DNA of 37,491 nucleotides from Pseudomonas sp. PIC25 (GCF_002286785.1 NZ_MUJY01000059.1:1-37491); one strand, 5' to 3'. Numbered from the stretch's first letter, positions 1-9,733 are shown. Notes: generated by a model from the letters alone, not told the origin. Program-made: numbers and translations.

Positions 1-997
1 CCAGCGATGCCATCTTCTCGGTCTGCATCATCTGCAGCTGAGACTGCTTCAGCTCGTCGTAGGCCTTCGCCAACTGCTGGGTGCGCTCGCCCACCTGATG
101 CTCGAGGGTCGCGTAGCTGTGGCGCAGACGCAGCGCCAGGACCAACAGCACGAGCAGCAACATGGCCGCGTAAGCGATCAGCGCCAGCCGGTAGATCTCG
201 GCACGCCGGAAGATGTCGGAGTAGCGCTGGGTATAGGCGTTGAGGATATCGCTCAGCGTGGACGTCGGCGCATTGACGATACCGAGCAGCGCCGCGTCCC
301 GGTTGGGAAGTTGCTGCAGGATATAAAGGATGTTGGCGCCGAGCGCCTCGACCAGCTTGAAGGTATCGTTGTCCGCTCGTGCGGCCGAATCCTGCGACAG
401 GCCATCCAGGCGATCCTGCAACTTTTTCGCGGAATCCTCGCTGCCATCGTGCAGGTAGAGGAACAGCAACAGGCGCAGAGCGTTGGCCTGGGTCTCCATC
501 GCAGCCGAATGGCCGGAAAGACGGTTCAGCTCGAAGACGGCCTGGTCCACCGTATCCTTGAGGGTGGCATTCAGGGAGAGGAACTGTTCGATGAGTTCCT
601 GCTTCTTGCTCTTGGCGCCGTAGTACTCCAGGACCAGTGCAGCCTCGTCGCCGTGGCCGAGGCGAGCCGGGTCCGCTGGACTGGTACCGCTGGCCTTGAT
701 ATCGCCGAAAACGCGATCTTCGGTCTCGCGGATACGGGCCTGGACGCCGGCGATCGCATGCTCCTCCTGGGGAAGTTCCTGGCGTGCCATGAGCAAGCGG
801 ACATTCAGTTGCATGTCCAGCTCCTGCAATTCACGAATCGCGTCACGAATTTCATAGTGCTCACGCCAGTTGACCGCCTGGACCTGCGAAAGCAGGAAGA
901 CAAGTACCGCAACAGCCACTGCAGCCAGCAACCCTCCCCATACGAGAGAAGAGCCGATCATCCCACGCATCAAGCGCCCGAACCCGTACTGCTGCAT
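1..997 (-). CDS. Sensor histidine kinase, N-terminal part (partial)
   Basis: Membrane-bound sensor kinase, reading leftwards and cut by the window edge; 332 residues are visible. The ATG at 997 has a GGGAG ribosome site about 5 bases upstream. Residues ~15-37 form a first membrane helix and ~266-288 a second. Between them lies a ~225-residue periplasmic, mostly helical and charged region, as in DAHL-type or similar all-helical sensors. After the second helix comes a coiled coil (TLEHQVGERTQQLAKAYDEL) ending in QTEKMASLG, the usual entry into a HisKA dimerisation domain, so the phosphoacceptor His and the ATPase domain should lie just beyond base 1. The signal and the partner regulator cannot be told. 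Kinase identity is confident; the sensor family is an inference. Confidence 0.82.
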   Translation of the reverse strand, partial: MQQYGFGRLMRGMIGSSLVWGGLLAAVAVAVLVFLLSQVQAVNWREHYEIRDAIRELQELDMQLNVRLLMARQELPQEEHAIAGVQARIRETEDRVFGDIKASGTSPADPARLGHGDEAALVLEYYGAKSKKQELIEQFLSLNATLKDTVDQAVFELNRLSGHSAAMETQANALRLLLFLYLHDGSEDSAKKLQDRLDGLSQDSAARADNDTFKLVEALGANILYILQQLPNRDAALLGIVNAPTSTLSDILNAYTQRYSDIFRRAEIYRLALIAYAAMLLLVLLVLALRLRHSYATLEHQVGERTQQLAKAYDELKQSQLQMMQTEKMASL

Positions 998-1739
998 CTG
1001 AACTCCCGAACGGAACCCCATACTCCGCCAAGACCGCGTGATCAGCCGCATCCGGCGAAGACCGTGGCAGACATGAATATCCGGGCTTGGATTGCGATAA
1101 AAGCGTACAGATCGTCAGGACAAGCAGTCGATCAGCCACGCCCTATTTATTGATCAACCTTTCCCTACTCCGCGTAGGGCAAACATCAGACGAATCGGCC
1201 CCACCCTGGATGGAATGCGTCCACCACGCCGCCCACAGCGCCGCTCGCAATCTGGCGGGGTGCGACGAGAAATGGAGTAGCTGGCGTTAGCACGGGGAAA
1301 ATACGGGTTGCCAACCTCGTCGGCAAAATGGATGCACGGAGGCGAAGAGCCCCCATGGAGCTAAAAAAATCAGGATATCCCTACCAAGAAGTAGTCCTTG
1401 CCCACCGATATTCACGATGGCATCGGGCCAGGAAGATGAAGAATGTCGCAAAACTCAGCGAAAGAATGTTGGTAGGACGGCTCAACAGATGGTCTCGGCG
1501 AAAATAATACTAACCTTCAGTTGAAAAACTCTTTCGCAGTTCACAGATCGGCAGCCAAGCGAAATCGCCGGCAATCCAGATATCTGGCCCCGGAGGAGAG
1601 CAGCAGGGATAGCTATCGGAGAGTCGAGGCGGCGAGCGGAGTCACCTTCATGTGCCAGCAGGCGGACACGCCCGACGGGGCGGAAGGCCGGTTACCCGCC
1701 TCCGCCCCGTTTCCAGCGCAACGAATCGCGCACGTGCCC
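998..1739. other. Intergenic region without recognised gene
   Basis: About 740 bases between the kinase start and the end of the beta-barrel gene. Short open frames here have no credible start context or family resemblance. It should hold the kinase promoter (minus strand) and the 3' end signal of the barrel operon. Visible structure: a 6-bp dyad at 1163-1179 (CCCTAC, five bases, GTAGGG), a perfect 12-bp palindrome CCAGATATCTGG at 1576-1587, and a GC-rich hairpin at 1677-1708. Nothing else was recognised. Confidence 0.6.
1677..1708 (-). terminator. GC-rich hairpin after the beta-barrel gene
   Basis: Arms GGGGCGGA and TCCGCCCC (8 bp, perfect) lie about 30 bases past the stop codon of the minus-strand 1223-residue protein. 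No T run follows, so it is at best a weak intrinsic terminator or a Rho-dependent/3'-protective structure. Confidence 0.4.
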
Positions 1740-4700
1740 TCAATAAAAGCCGACGAAGTTGAGGAACCAGCCTTGGTAGCGATAATCCAGCCGGGTCAGG
1801 TCATCGCTGAAGTCGGTGAAGTTGTAGCCGGCACCGACCCGGAAGTTCTCGCCGACATCGCGGTCGACACCCACCAACCAGCCCTGACGCATGCCACCGT
1901 CCTTCACATCCAGCACCCGGTATTCGCCGAGGGCGCTCCAGGCGCCTTGCAGGCGATAGCGCATCTGCGCCGCCGCCAGGCTCGCCCGACTGTCGAACCA
2001 TTCGCCTTCCAAGCGCCCCGCCCTGGCCTGCCCCAGCCGCTCGGCGAGCTTGCCGGCAAACTCCCAGCGCTGGTCGAAGCGGTATGTGCCTTCCAGCGCG
2101 AGTACATGGGAGCGCTGGTCGAAGCGGGACACATCGCCCTCCTGGCCCAGGGTGGACAGGTCATAGAGGTAGGTGTACTTGCCGAGCAAGCCCCACCGCG
2201 TGTTGTCCGCCGGACGCCAGGAGAAGCCCAGGTTCGACTCGACGAAACGGGCGCCGGCCCGGGTGTCGATCTGGTCGCGGGTATCGGAGATGTTCAGGCG
2301 ACCGGCGATGCGCCAGGATTCGTCGAGCTTGTGCAGCATGCGATGGGTCGTCAGCCATTGCCGGCGCTCCTCCGCGCCGGTGTCGCGGCGGTACTCCAGG
2401 GCGCTGCTCCAGGTGGTCTTCGCCGAGACATGGCCACCGCGCACGCTGAGCGCATGACGGTCGACGACGCCGCTGACGGCCTCCAGCTCGCCTTCCTGTA
2501 CCGTGAAGCCGTAGTTCCAGCCTTCGACCGGGTAGAAGTCCATGCCGAAGGTGTGGGCGATGCCCTGCTCCTCGCCGGACTTGAGCCACTGGCTTTCATT
2601 GAACAGGCTGGCCTGGTTCGACAGCCGCCAGCGCTGGCCAAGGGTCAGCCCGCCCGGCTTGCCGCCGAACAGCGGATCGGTCTCCGCGCTGGAGTCGGTG
2701 GTCACCGTGTAGCCGCCATACAGGCTGTGGTCCGCGGCGACCCGGTATTCGCCATTGACGCTGGCGGCATTGCCGCGATCACCGCCGGTCACTTCCGCGC
2801 CGACGCTGGAGAGATCGCCGAACAGGTACTTGCCGCCGAGCGTCAGCGCATCGTTATCGCGATAACGGCCATTGTCATTGTCGAGGGTGAGCTGGCCGAC
2901 GCCGTAGACCTCCAGCGACGGGGTGATCCGCCGGGTATAGCGCAGGGCCCCCAGCGTTCCCTCCACCGCATCCGATGAGCGCGTCTCAGTGGTCTGGCGC
3001 AACTCGGCATCCAGCTGGTCATCTTCGCTCAATTGCCAGCCCGCGCCGATCTGGGCCTGGTCGAAGCGATCGGTACCGCGCTCGGCACGGCTCGCCCGTC
3101 CGGACAGTTCCAGCGTCTCGCTCAGCTCGCCGGAGAACTCCGCACCCTTCTCCACCACCGGCATACCGATGTCGAAGCGGCTGATGGAATAGCCGGAATC
3201 CACCAGCCGGTACCAGCCGGCCAACGCCCACTCGTTGTCGAGCAGCCCCAGTTCCTTCAGGTTGGCCCGCGCTTCGAGCGCCTGGGCATCGCCTTCGCGG
3301 CGACCGTTCGGGTTGAGCCGGGCGAAGCTCAGGCCGCCGTTGTCCGAATAGAACACCGGTGCGGAGGTGGATTCACTGTGGGCCTGCTCCAGCTTGAGGT
3401 AGGTGCCGCGCCCCGCCTGCAGGGTGGTATCGACGCCCATCAGGCGGTAATCGTCGCCGGCCCGGTTTTCATCGACGTAGGTGCCGCCCAGGGCCAGGTG
3501 CTCGCCGAACCACTGCTTGCCACGCAGGCCGCCGGTGACTTCGCCGTAGCGGATGCCGCGACTGAGGTATTCGTAATCGACCAGCAGGACATTGGTGTAA
3601 CCGCCCAGCGGCGTGTCGCGGGTCAGCGTCGGCGCATTCTCCCGGCTGATCTGCAACAGCGGCCGGGTCAGGATCATGCGCCCTTGCAGCTCGTCCAACT
3701 GGTAATCGACGTCGCGGACCAGCGCGGTGCGCGCCTCCACCCGGCCGGTGGTCGGGTCGCGCAGCTCCAGCACCACCTGTTCGGAGCCCCGGAGGATATC
3801 GGTATGCCGCAGGTAATAGAGGCTACCGCCGGTGCCGAGGAATTCGCTGTGCCCCAGCGACGTCTGCGCTTCCGAACCGAACACCCGTACTTCGCTACGC
3901 GCCTCACCCAGTTCCGTGCTGTCGCGGCTGCGCCACTTCAACGCGGCCCCGTACAGGCTGCGCACGTACTGGGCGTACTCGGTGCCGGTCAGGCCGGTCT
4001 GGAAGTTGCCCCAGAGCGCCTGGTTCCGGTCCCAGTCGACCCGGACGTAGAGCTTGCCCTGGGTGTCGACGTCGCGCCGGGTGGTCGAGTCGTCGCCGTA
4101 GACCGGGTAATAGGCATCCGGGTCCAGGCGCCGGAAGATGTCCTGGGCATCGGCCCGGAAGAAGCCGCTGAACAGGTCGCCGGCCCTTTGCTCGCGTGTA
4201 TCGGCCTGGGCCGTGATCAGGTATTTGCCACGGATCTTGCCCTTCAGATAGAAGCCCAGCCGGCCATCCACCAGGAAGTCCTCGTAACGGTCGTCCGCGG
4301 ACAACGCTTCCACTGCACCGCTGACGCGGTTTTCCGAGGCGGTGACATCGGCGATCGCCACCAGGAACAGGTAGCGGCCGGTGACGTCCACCTGCAACTG
4401 CCGGTCGATTGCCTTGTCGCGGTTACGCAAACGCAGGTCGAAGGTGTGGCTGCCCACCGGTAGCAGGTACTCTGCGACGAACTTACGCTCCAGATCGACC
4501 GGCACCGGCTGCCCGTTGATGCTCAGTTGGTAGCCGTCCGGAATGTCCTGGCCGGACAAGCGGACCCGCGAGCCATGGATCGGGATGTTCTGCTGGCGCA
4601 ACGCACTGCCGCGCCCGTAGCTTTCGGACAGCAGCCGGCGGCTCTCCAGCGCCTCGGCGGAAAGATCGCGCAATTCGCTGCCCGCCGAAAGTCGCTGCTG

Positions 4701-5411
4701 TTCGAGGCTGCGGCGGCGGTCTTCGGGACGCACCAGTCGTATGCGCTGCGCCCAGGTCTCGTCGACACTGCCGTCCGCACCGTAGGCCCGCAACACGTAT
4801 TGCAACTCATCGCCCTGGCGCAGGCGGGAGCCTTCCGGCAGGTCGATGTTCCAGGTCAGCTCGCGGGAAACACCCGGCTCGATGGCCTGCGTCGCCAACG
4901 GCGTGACCCGGTCGACATCGCTGCCGCGATAAAGCACCAGCTCCATCCGCTCGATGAACCCGGCGTAGTTGCTGTAGACGTGGAAACGCACCGGCTCGGT
5001 CAAGCGCCCTTGGGCGAACGCCGCCTGCGGGTTGCCCTGGACGTTCAGCACCGGCTCGGTCAGCGCAGGGTCCTCGGTGGCCCAGATCGAGCCGCCGCCT
5101 GGCAGTTCCAGAGTGAGCCGTGCCGACGCTTTCCCCGGCGGCACCTGTTGCAGATCGACGGTTGCCCGGCGTTCGCGCGCCAAGCCATCGGTATCCGGCG
5201 AGGAACCAACGGATAAGGGTTCGCTTTCCCCCTTGCTGATCACCCGGACCACCGGTTGGCCATCGTTGGCGCAGCCCTGTGCGTCGCAGGCCAGCGGACC
5301 GCGGGTTTCCGCCTGTGCCGCACCCATCGTCAGGGCGAAGAAGATCGCCGCATCCAGTGGTTTCAACGGCAGGCCATGGTTGACACGGTATTTACGGATG
5401 AGCTGGCTCAT
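1740..5411 (-). CDS. Very large predicted outer-membrane beta-barrel protein (1223 aa)
   Basis: Residues 1-34 are a signal peptide (cut after AAQA). A ~300-residue beta-rich periplasmic-type region follows, with a motif around residues 275-325 (GSRVRLSGQDIPDG, then INGQPVPVD and LLPVGSHTFDLRLR) like the small Ig-like/PEGA-like folds of envelope proteins. The rest, from ~residue 345, is rich in alternating aromatic/polar strands (GKYLFGDLSS, NGEYRVAADHSLYGGYTVTT) and ends in ...NFVGFY. A C-terminal aromatic is the BamA signal of outer-membrane barrels. Its ATG overlaps the stop of the upstream giant gene (ATGA) and has a GGGAGG ribosome site within that gene, so the two are coupled and probably work together. 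No TonB box or plug was recognised. Function unknown; outer-membrane location is well supported, export or anchoring of the partner is a guess. Confidence 0.8.
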   Translation of the reverse strand: MSQLIRKYRVNHGLPLKPLDAAIFFALTMGAAQAETRGPLACDAQGCANDGQPVVRVISKGESEPLSVGSSPDTDGLARERRATVDLQQVPPGKASARLTLELPGGGSIWATEDPALTEPVLNVQGNPQAAFAQGRLTEPVRFHVYSNYAGFIERMELVLYRGSDVDRVTPLATQAIEPGVSRELTWNIDLPEGSRLRQGDELQYVLRAYGADGSVDETWAQRIRLVRPEDRRRSLEQQRLSAGSELRDLSAEALESRRLLSESYGRGSALRQQNIPIHGSRVRLSGQDIPDGYQLSINGQPVPVDLERKFVAEYLLPVGSHTFDLRLRNRDKAIDRQLQVDVTGRYLFLVAIADVTASENRVSGAVEALSADDRYEDFLVDGRLGFYLKGKIRGKYLITAQADTREQRAGDLFSGFFRADAQDIFRRLDPDAYYPVYGDDSTTRRDVDTQGKLYVRVDWDRNQALWGNFQTGLTGTEYAQYVRSLYGAALKWRSRDSTELGEARSEVRVFGSEAQTSLGHSEFLGTGGSLYYLRHTDILRGSEQVVLELRDPTTGRVEARTALVRDVDYQLDELQGRMILTRPLLQISRENAPTLTRDTPLGGYTNVLLVDYEYLSRGIRYGEVTGGLRGKQWFGEHLALGGTYVDENRAGDDYRLMGVDTTLQAGRGTYLKLEQAHSESTSAPVFYSDNGGLSFARLNPNGRREGDAQALEARANLKELGLLDNEWALAGWYRLVDSGYSISRFDIGMPVVEKGAEFSGELSETLELSGRASRAERGTDRFDQAQIGAGWQLSEDDQLDAELRQTTETRSSDAVEGTLGALRYTRRITPSLEVYGVGQLTLDNDNGRYRDNDALTLGGKYLFGDLSSVGAEVTGGDRGNAASVNGEYRVAADHSLYGGYTVTTDSSAETDPLFGGKPGGLTLGQRWRLSNQASLFNESQWLKSGEEQGIAHTFGMDFYPVEGWNYGFTVQEGELEAVSGVVDRHALSVRGGHVSAKTTWSSALEYRRDTGAEERRQWLTTHRMLHKLDESWRIAGRLNISDTRDQIDTRAGARFVESNLGFSWRPADNTRWGLLGKYTYLYDLSTLGQEGDVSRFDQRSHVLALEGTYRFDQRWEFAGKLAERLGQARAGRLEGEWFDSRASLAAAQMRYRLQGAWSALGEYRVLDVKDGGMRQGWLVGVDRDVGENFRVGAGYNFTDFSDDLTRLDYRYQGWFLNFVGFY

Positions 5412-8400
5412 AGCGCGCCCTCCCGCACCGGATCGAGGCTTCCGTGATCAACCTCCACCCTGAGCCTCGCCCTCTCCCTGGGCGGCAGGCGTTCGGCGAG
5501 CGCGGCGAACAACGCCTTCGCCCGACGCAGCCCCAGGGCCTGGTTGTAGGCCTGGGAACCGCGACGATCGGCATGTCCGACGATCACCAAACGGCTGTCC
5601 ATCCCGGCGGCCTGGCGGGCCAGCCATTGCTGCGCGAGCTGATCCAGCAGAGCCCGATAGCGCGGGCGAACCTCGGCCTTGTCCGTTTCGAACAGCACTT
5701 CGCCCAGGCGCACCTGTTCACCGCTCAGCCGCAGAAGGCTGCGGGTTTCCGGCCGCACACGGATGCCAAGGCGTTCGCGCACCGTCGGAGAGACCTTGGC
5801 GAACAAGGCATCGCGCAACGCCTCGGCCCGGCGCAGGGCGAGAGCCGGTTGTTCGGCATGCCCTACCACATCCACGTCGCCGCCCTGGTGTTCGCCGAGG
5901 ATGCGCACCATGGTGTCGATCGCCGGCGTGTACTCGGGACGGATTTCCGCACTGCCCGGCGCGAAGACAACCTCGCCCAGCTCCAGCTCGACCCGCTCGG
6001 GCGCGCGCCAGGGTTGCTCCGGCGCCTGCACGGCGAAATCGAAACGGACCGGCATGCCCTGGGTGATGCGCTTGACCTTCGGATTGCCATCGACGAAGCG
6101 GCTGCCGGGCGGCAAGGTCGCCGTGTCCACTTTCATGATGAAGTTGCGGCCCCGGCCGATATGCTCGACGTCCAGCCCTTCCAAGTGGAAACGCCCACGC
6201 GAATCGGTTTCCACCAGTAGCCCTTCCACCGTCCCCAGGCGCACGCCCGGCAGGCCCGGCTCGTCGACCCCCGTATTGACGATTTCGTAAGTCACCCAGT
6301 ACTCGCCGCCATCGGCCACCGCGACATGGCGTGTAACACGCAGATCCTGAGTTCCGAGACCGCGCGCGGCATCCCCCTCACGCGCCACCGTCTCACTGCC
6401 GTCGGCGCGCATTTGCAGCAACGTGCCTTCGGCGCTGCGCAGTTCGAAGTCATCGGTGAAGGCCGGGCTGCGCAGACGCTGGCTGATGGTGATGCGCCGC
6501 TGCCCTGCCGGCTCGTCCGGCGAACGGCGACCGAGGAGGTCGCCCAGCACGATGCCGTGCAGCAACGGTGCGCTGGCGTCCGGCTCCGGGCGAGGCCCGT
6601 CGCCACGGTCCACCAGGGTGGAACCGGGCACATAGGCGTCCGCTGCGAAGCCGCCACGGACCTTCAGCCCGGTAGCCTTGGCGCTGTCCTGCCAGCCATC
6701 GCCGTCGCGATCCAGGAAGACCGTGCCGAGCACGCGGGCATCTTCGAACAGCGGATCGGCCTCACGCTGGACCGAGGCCCGCGCCACATTGCTGATAACA
6801 CTGCCGGCGAGCATCAGGCGCGCACTGTTGACGTACTCGCCGCGAGCAGCGACGCCAGCGCCGACGCGCAGGAAATAGGTGATGGTCAAGCGCCCGCCGG
6901 CAGCCACGGACAGGCCCTCAACCCGCAGCGGATCGAGGCCGGCGAGGTGGGCGGCGCCATCGCGGTCGCTCACGGCCAGCGAGTCGTCGACATAGCTGAA
7001 GCCCGCCGGTGGCGTATCCACCAGCGATACACCGGTCAGGTCGGTGCTGCCGGTGTTTTCCGCCACCAGGGTGTAGCGCACCAGATCTCCGGTCTTCACC
7101 TTCTGCGGACTGGCCTGCTTGCTCAAGCGCACAGGCATGCTGCCGGCCACCGCCACCGTTGCCCGGGCGGTGTCGCAGATGCTCGGATTGAGCGCATCGC
7201 AGATGCGGTAGTCGAGCGTGTAGGTCCCCGGTGACGCGCTCGCGGCTACGCGGATCGCCCCGGTCGCCGGATCGAGACTGACATCCGGGCTGGAACTGCC
7301 GATCTGCTCCAGGGTCACCGCGCCCTGTGCCAGCGCGATGCCGTTCAGGGAGTCGTTGCCCAGGACGTTGCCCACCGCGCCGCCGGTCAGCGCTTCGATG
7401 GTCGAGGTGCTGTAGTCGTCGTCCAACGCGTCGATGATCGGCGGCGCGACCCGTACGGTGATGGTGGCGGTCGCGCAGTTATCCGGCACGGCGCGCTCGC
7501 AGATGCGGTAATCGACGCTGTAGTCGCCCGCCGGGGTGCCGGGGTTGACCCCGACGACACCGGTCTGGGTATCGACCAGCAATGGCGACGGCGGCGTGCC
7601 GACCAGTGTCAGGATGACCGTGGACGGATCGGCCACAGTTCCGTTCAGGCTGTCGTTATCGAACAGATTGCCCAGCGACGGATCGCCAGAAGCACCCGAG
7701 CCGGTGACGAAGGTATCGTCCGTTGCGGTGATTTCCAGGGCCGTCACCAACACTGTCACGGTAGCTTCGTCACAGTTGACCGTGCTCGCCGATTCGCACA
7801 GCCGGTAGACGAAGCTGTAGGAGCCCGCCGGGCTGCCCGGCTGCACGCCGACCTCGCCGTTCGCCGGGTCGAAGGTCAGCTCCGGCGGCAGATCGCCAAC
7901 CAGGGTCGCGGTGACATCGGCCGGCGCCACCGTCCGGCTGTTCAGACTGTCGTTGTCGAAGACATTGCCGGCACGGGTTTCGCCGCGCGTCGGGGTATAG
8001 CGGTCGTCCACCGCATCGACGGTCGGCTCGCTGACCGTCACCGTCACGCTGCTCTGGTTGTCGTCCTGGCGCGACGTGGGTTCGCCGACGGTGGAGTCGT
8101 CCGTGGACAGCGCCACCGAGGCGTTGTTGGTGATGTTCCCGGCGCTCGTCGGCGCAGTGACCTGGACAGTCACGGTCACCGCACTGCCCGCCGAGCCGGC
8201 GCTGTTGGTGCCGGGCAGCGACTGGATGCGGCCGCTGAGCACGAACCCGCTCGCCGCATCGCCGCTGATGGTGATGCCTAGGTCGCCGCACACCGCGCCG
8301 CCGCTGGCACTGCCGCAGGTCACGCCGGCCGCGCTCAGGCCGCTGATACCCACGGGCACCCGGTCGGTGAAGGTCGCGTTGGTCGCGTCGTGGGTACCGC

Positions 8401-9733
8401 GGTTGCCGATCCGCAGGTTGTAGGTGAACGCCTGCCCTGCCCGCACGGCAGTGGCGGAAGCGCTCTTGGCGATAGACAGGTCGACCAGGCGCGGTACGTT
8501 GCTGATCGTGCAGTCCACCGTGTCGGCGAGTTGCAGCTCCAGGCTGGGCGGGTCGGCTGGATCGTAGGCGCCGCTCGGCAGCGTCGTGGTGGAACCCGCA
8601 TTGGTGTTGGTACAGGCGATGCTACGGTCGTACTGGCGCAGCGTCGAAGCGCTGCCGGGGGCCATCTCCTCGATCAGGTTCAGGGTGTTGCCGGGCATTA
8701 CCTGGCCACTGATGTAGGGATAGTTACCGGACGCACTGCCGCTGGTGGTGCGACTGGAAATGGTCGCGCCCACCACGTTCTCGATGCGGTAGACGAACTG
8801 ATCGGCCGGCTCCAGACGCCCGGCCGGCAGGCGCTTGCGCAGACGCGCACCACCCCAGCGCAAGCCATAGGCGAAACCCTGGGACGCCATGGAATGGATC
8901 TGCCCGACGATGCTGAATGGCTGGCTGCCAGCCACATCCTTGCGGGTGGCCAGTACCACGGCATTCGCGTCGCTACGGGTTTCACCGCGGAAACGCACGC
9001 AGTCGATGGCCCCTTCGCAGACCGAGGTCGGGCCGCCATCTTCCGGCAGCGACAGCCGCGTCACCGCGCTGGCGGGCGCATCCCCAAGAAACTCCACCGT
9101 CTGCCAGGCGGTACCGCCGGACACCACACCGAAGTCCAGACGTTCGCCACGGGTGAAACCGGGCAGCCCGTTGCTGTTCAGGCGCTCGGCATCCGCCACC
9201 ACGATCTCGTAGGGCTCGATCACCTCGGCGCCGGCTGGGTTGAACAGACGAATGTTCGTCAGGGTGACCACGGTCCCGTTGGCACTGCCGTTGGTTTCCG
9301 TGTAGAGCGCCGCGGCGTTCGGTGTCAGCAAGCGATAGAAGTCGGTGTCGCCGCTGAAGTTCGAGCCGGTCCAGGTCGGTGCCTGGGAGACCTGAAGCGT
9401 CCCGCCGTTGCTCACCGCCATATGCAGACGCAGAGTGGAGCCGTCCGGCAAGGTGAACAGGTAATCGTCGTTGTAGCCGGACGCGAGCACTTGGCCGGCG
9501 CTACCGAACTGCAGCCAGCAGATTTCGTCGGTGTGCTCGCCCCGGGAGTTCGGGTCGGACAAGCGGCACTCGCCCAGTACTTCCGCCGATGCCTGGGGCA
9601 CCTGCAACAGGGTGAGCATCAGCGAGAACAGCCAGGCGAATCCAATCCGCCGATTTGAAGCCCACCGTTCGAACGACCATCCGAATCTGCGCCGATGCGC
9701 CCTGCTGTTTCGTTGCACCACAAATCCTCGCAT
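5408..9733 (-). CDS. Giant secreted CshA-like/DUF11/double-OmpA surface protein (1441 aa)
   Basis: Residues 1-50 are an extended signal peptide (basic N-region, hydrophobic ~30-45, ASA|E). Residues ~51-215 resemble the CshA NR2 adhesin domain (ICWLQF, LPDGSTLRLHM, APTWTGSNF). A prealbumin-like stretch (~310-412) and a DUF11 domain (~415-568) follow. Three repeats of ~97 residues (~571-665, 667-763, 766-863) each carry a GN-x2-(D/G)NDSLN motif and a C-terminal Cys pair. A second DUF11 (~866-990), a Ca-binding-like DRDGDGWQD loop (1008-1016) and two OmpA-like domains (~1250-1312 and ~1340-1432) complete it. OmpA domains bind peptidoglycan, so the C-terminus is probably periplasmic and the N-terminus may project outward. 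The start is uncertain: no clear ribosome site precedes ATG 9733, and GTG at 9744 or 9856 is also in frame; 9733 gives the most normal signal peptide. Coupled to the barrel gene by ATGA. An adhesin or envelope-scaffold role is inferred. Confidence 0.82.
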   Translation of the reverse strand: MRGFVVQRNSRAHRRRFGWSFERWASNRRIGFAWLFSLMLTLLQVPQASAEVLGECRLSDPNSRGEHTDEICWLQFGSAGQVLASGYNDDYLFTLPDGSTLRLHMAVSNGGTLQVSQAPTWTGSNFSGDTDFYRLLTPNAAALYTETNGSANGTVVTLTNIRLFNPAGAEVIEPYEIVVADAERLNSNGLPGFTRGERLDFGVVSGGTAWQTVEFLGDAPASAVTRLSLPEDGGPTSVCEGAIDCVRFRGETRSDANAVVLATRKDVAGSQPFSIVGQIHSMASQGFAYGLRWGGARLRKRLPAGRLEPADQFVYRIENVVGATISSRTTSGSASGNYPYISGQVMPGNTLNLIEEMAPGSASTLRQYDRSIACTNTNAGSTTTLPSGAYDPADPPSLELQLADTVDCTISNVPRLVDLSIAKSASATAVRAGQAFTYNLRIGNRGTHDATNATFTDRVPVGISGLSAAGVTCGSASGGAVCGDLGITISGDAASGFVLSGRIQSLPGTNSAGSAGSAVTVTVQVTAPTSAGNITNNASVALSTDDSTVGEPTSRQDDNQSSVTVTVSEPTVDAVDDRYTPTRGETRAGNVFDNDSLNSRTVAPADVTATLVGDLPPELTFDPANGEVGVQPGSPAGSYSFVYRLCESASTVNCDEATVTVLVTALEITATDDTFVTGSGASGDPSLGNLFDNDSLNGTVADPSTVILTLVGTPPSPLLVDTQTGVVGVNPGTPAGDYSVDYRICERAVPDNCATATITVRVAPPIIDALDDDYSTSTIEALTGGAVGNVLGNDSLNGIALAQGAVTLEQIGSSSPDVSLDPATGAIRVAASASPGTYTLDYRICDALNPSICDTARATVAVAGSMPVRLSKQASPQKVKTGDLVRYTLVAENTGSTDLTGVSLVDTPPAGFSYVDDSLAVSDRDGAAHLAGLDPLRVEGLSVAAGGRLTITYFLRVGAGVAARGEYVNSARLMLAGSVISNVARASVQREADPLFEDARVLGTVFLDRDGDGWQDSAKATGLKVRGGFAADAYVPGSTLVDRGDGPRPEPDASAPLLHGIVLGDLLGRRSPDEPAGQRRITISQRLRSPAFTDDFELRSAEGTLLQMRADGSETVAREGDAARGLGTQDLRVTRHVAVADGGEYWVTYEIVNTGVDEPGLPGVRLGTVEGLLVETDSRGRFHLEGLDVEHIGRGRNFIMKVDTATLPPGSRFVDGNPKVKRITQGMPVRFDFAVQAPEQPWRAPERVELELGEVVFAPGSAEIRPEYTPAIDTMVRILGEHQGGDVDVVGHAEQPALALRRAEALRDALFAKVSPTVRERLGIRVRPETRSLLRLSGEQVRLGEVLFETDKAEVRPRYRALLDQLAQQWLARQAAGMDSRLVIVGHADRRGSQAYNQALGLRRAKALFAALAERLPPRERARLRVEVDHGSLDPVREGAL

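Noticed and set aside
98-1153. 351-codon plus-strand open frame opposite the sensor kinase
   Set aside because: The minus strand encodes a coherent kinase N-terminus with two membrane helices and a HisKA entry; the plus frame is a high-GC antisense shadow without domain features.
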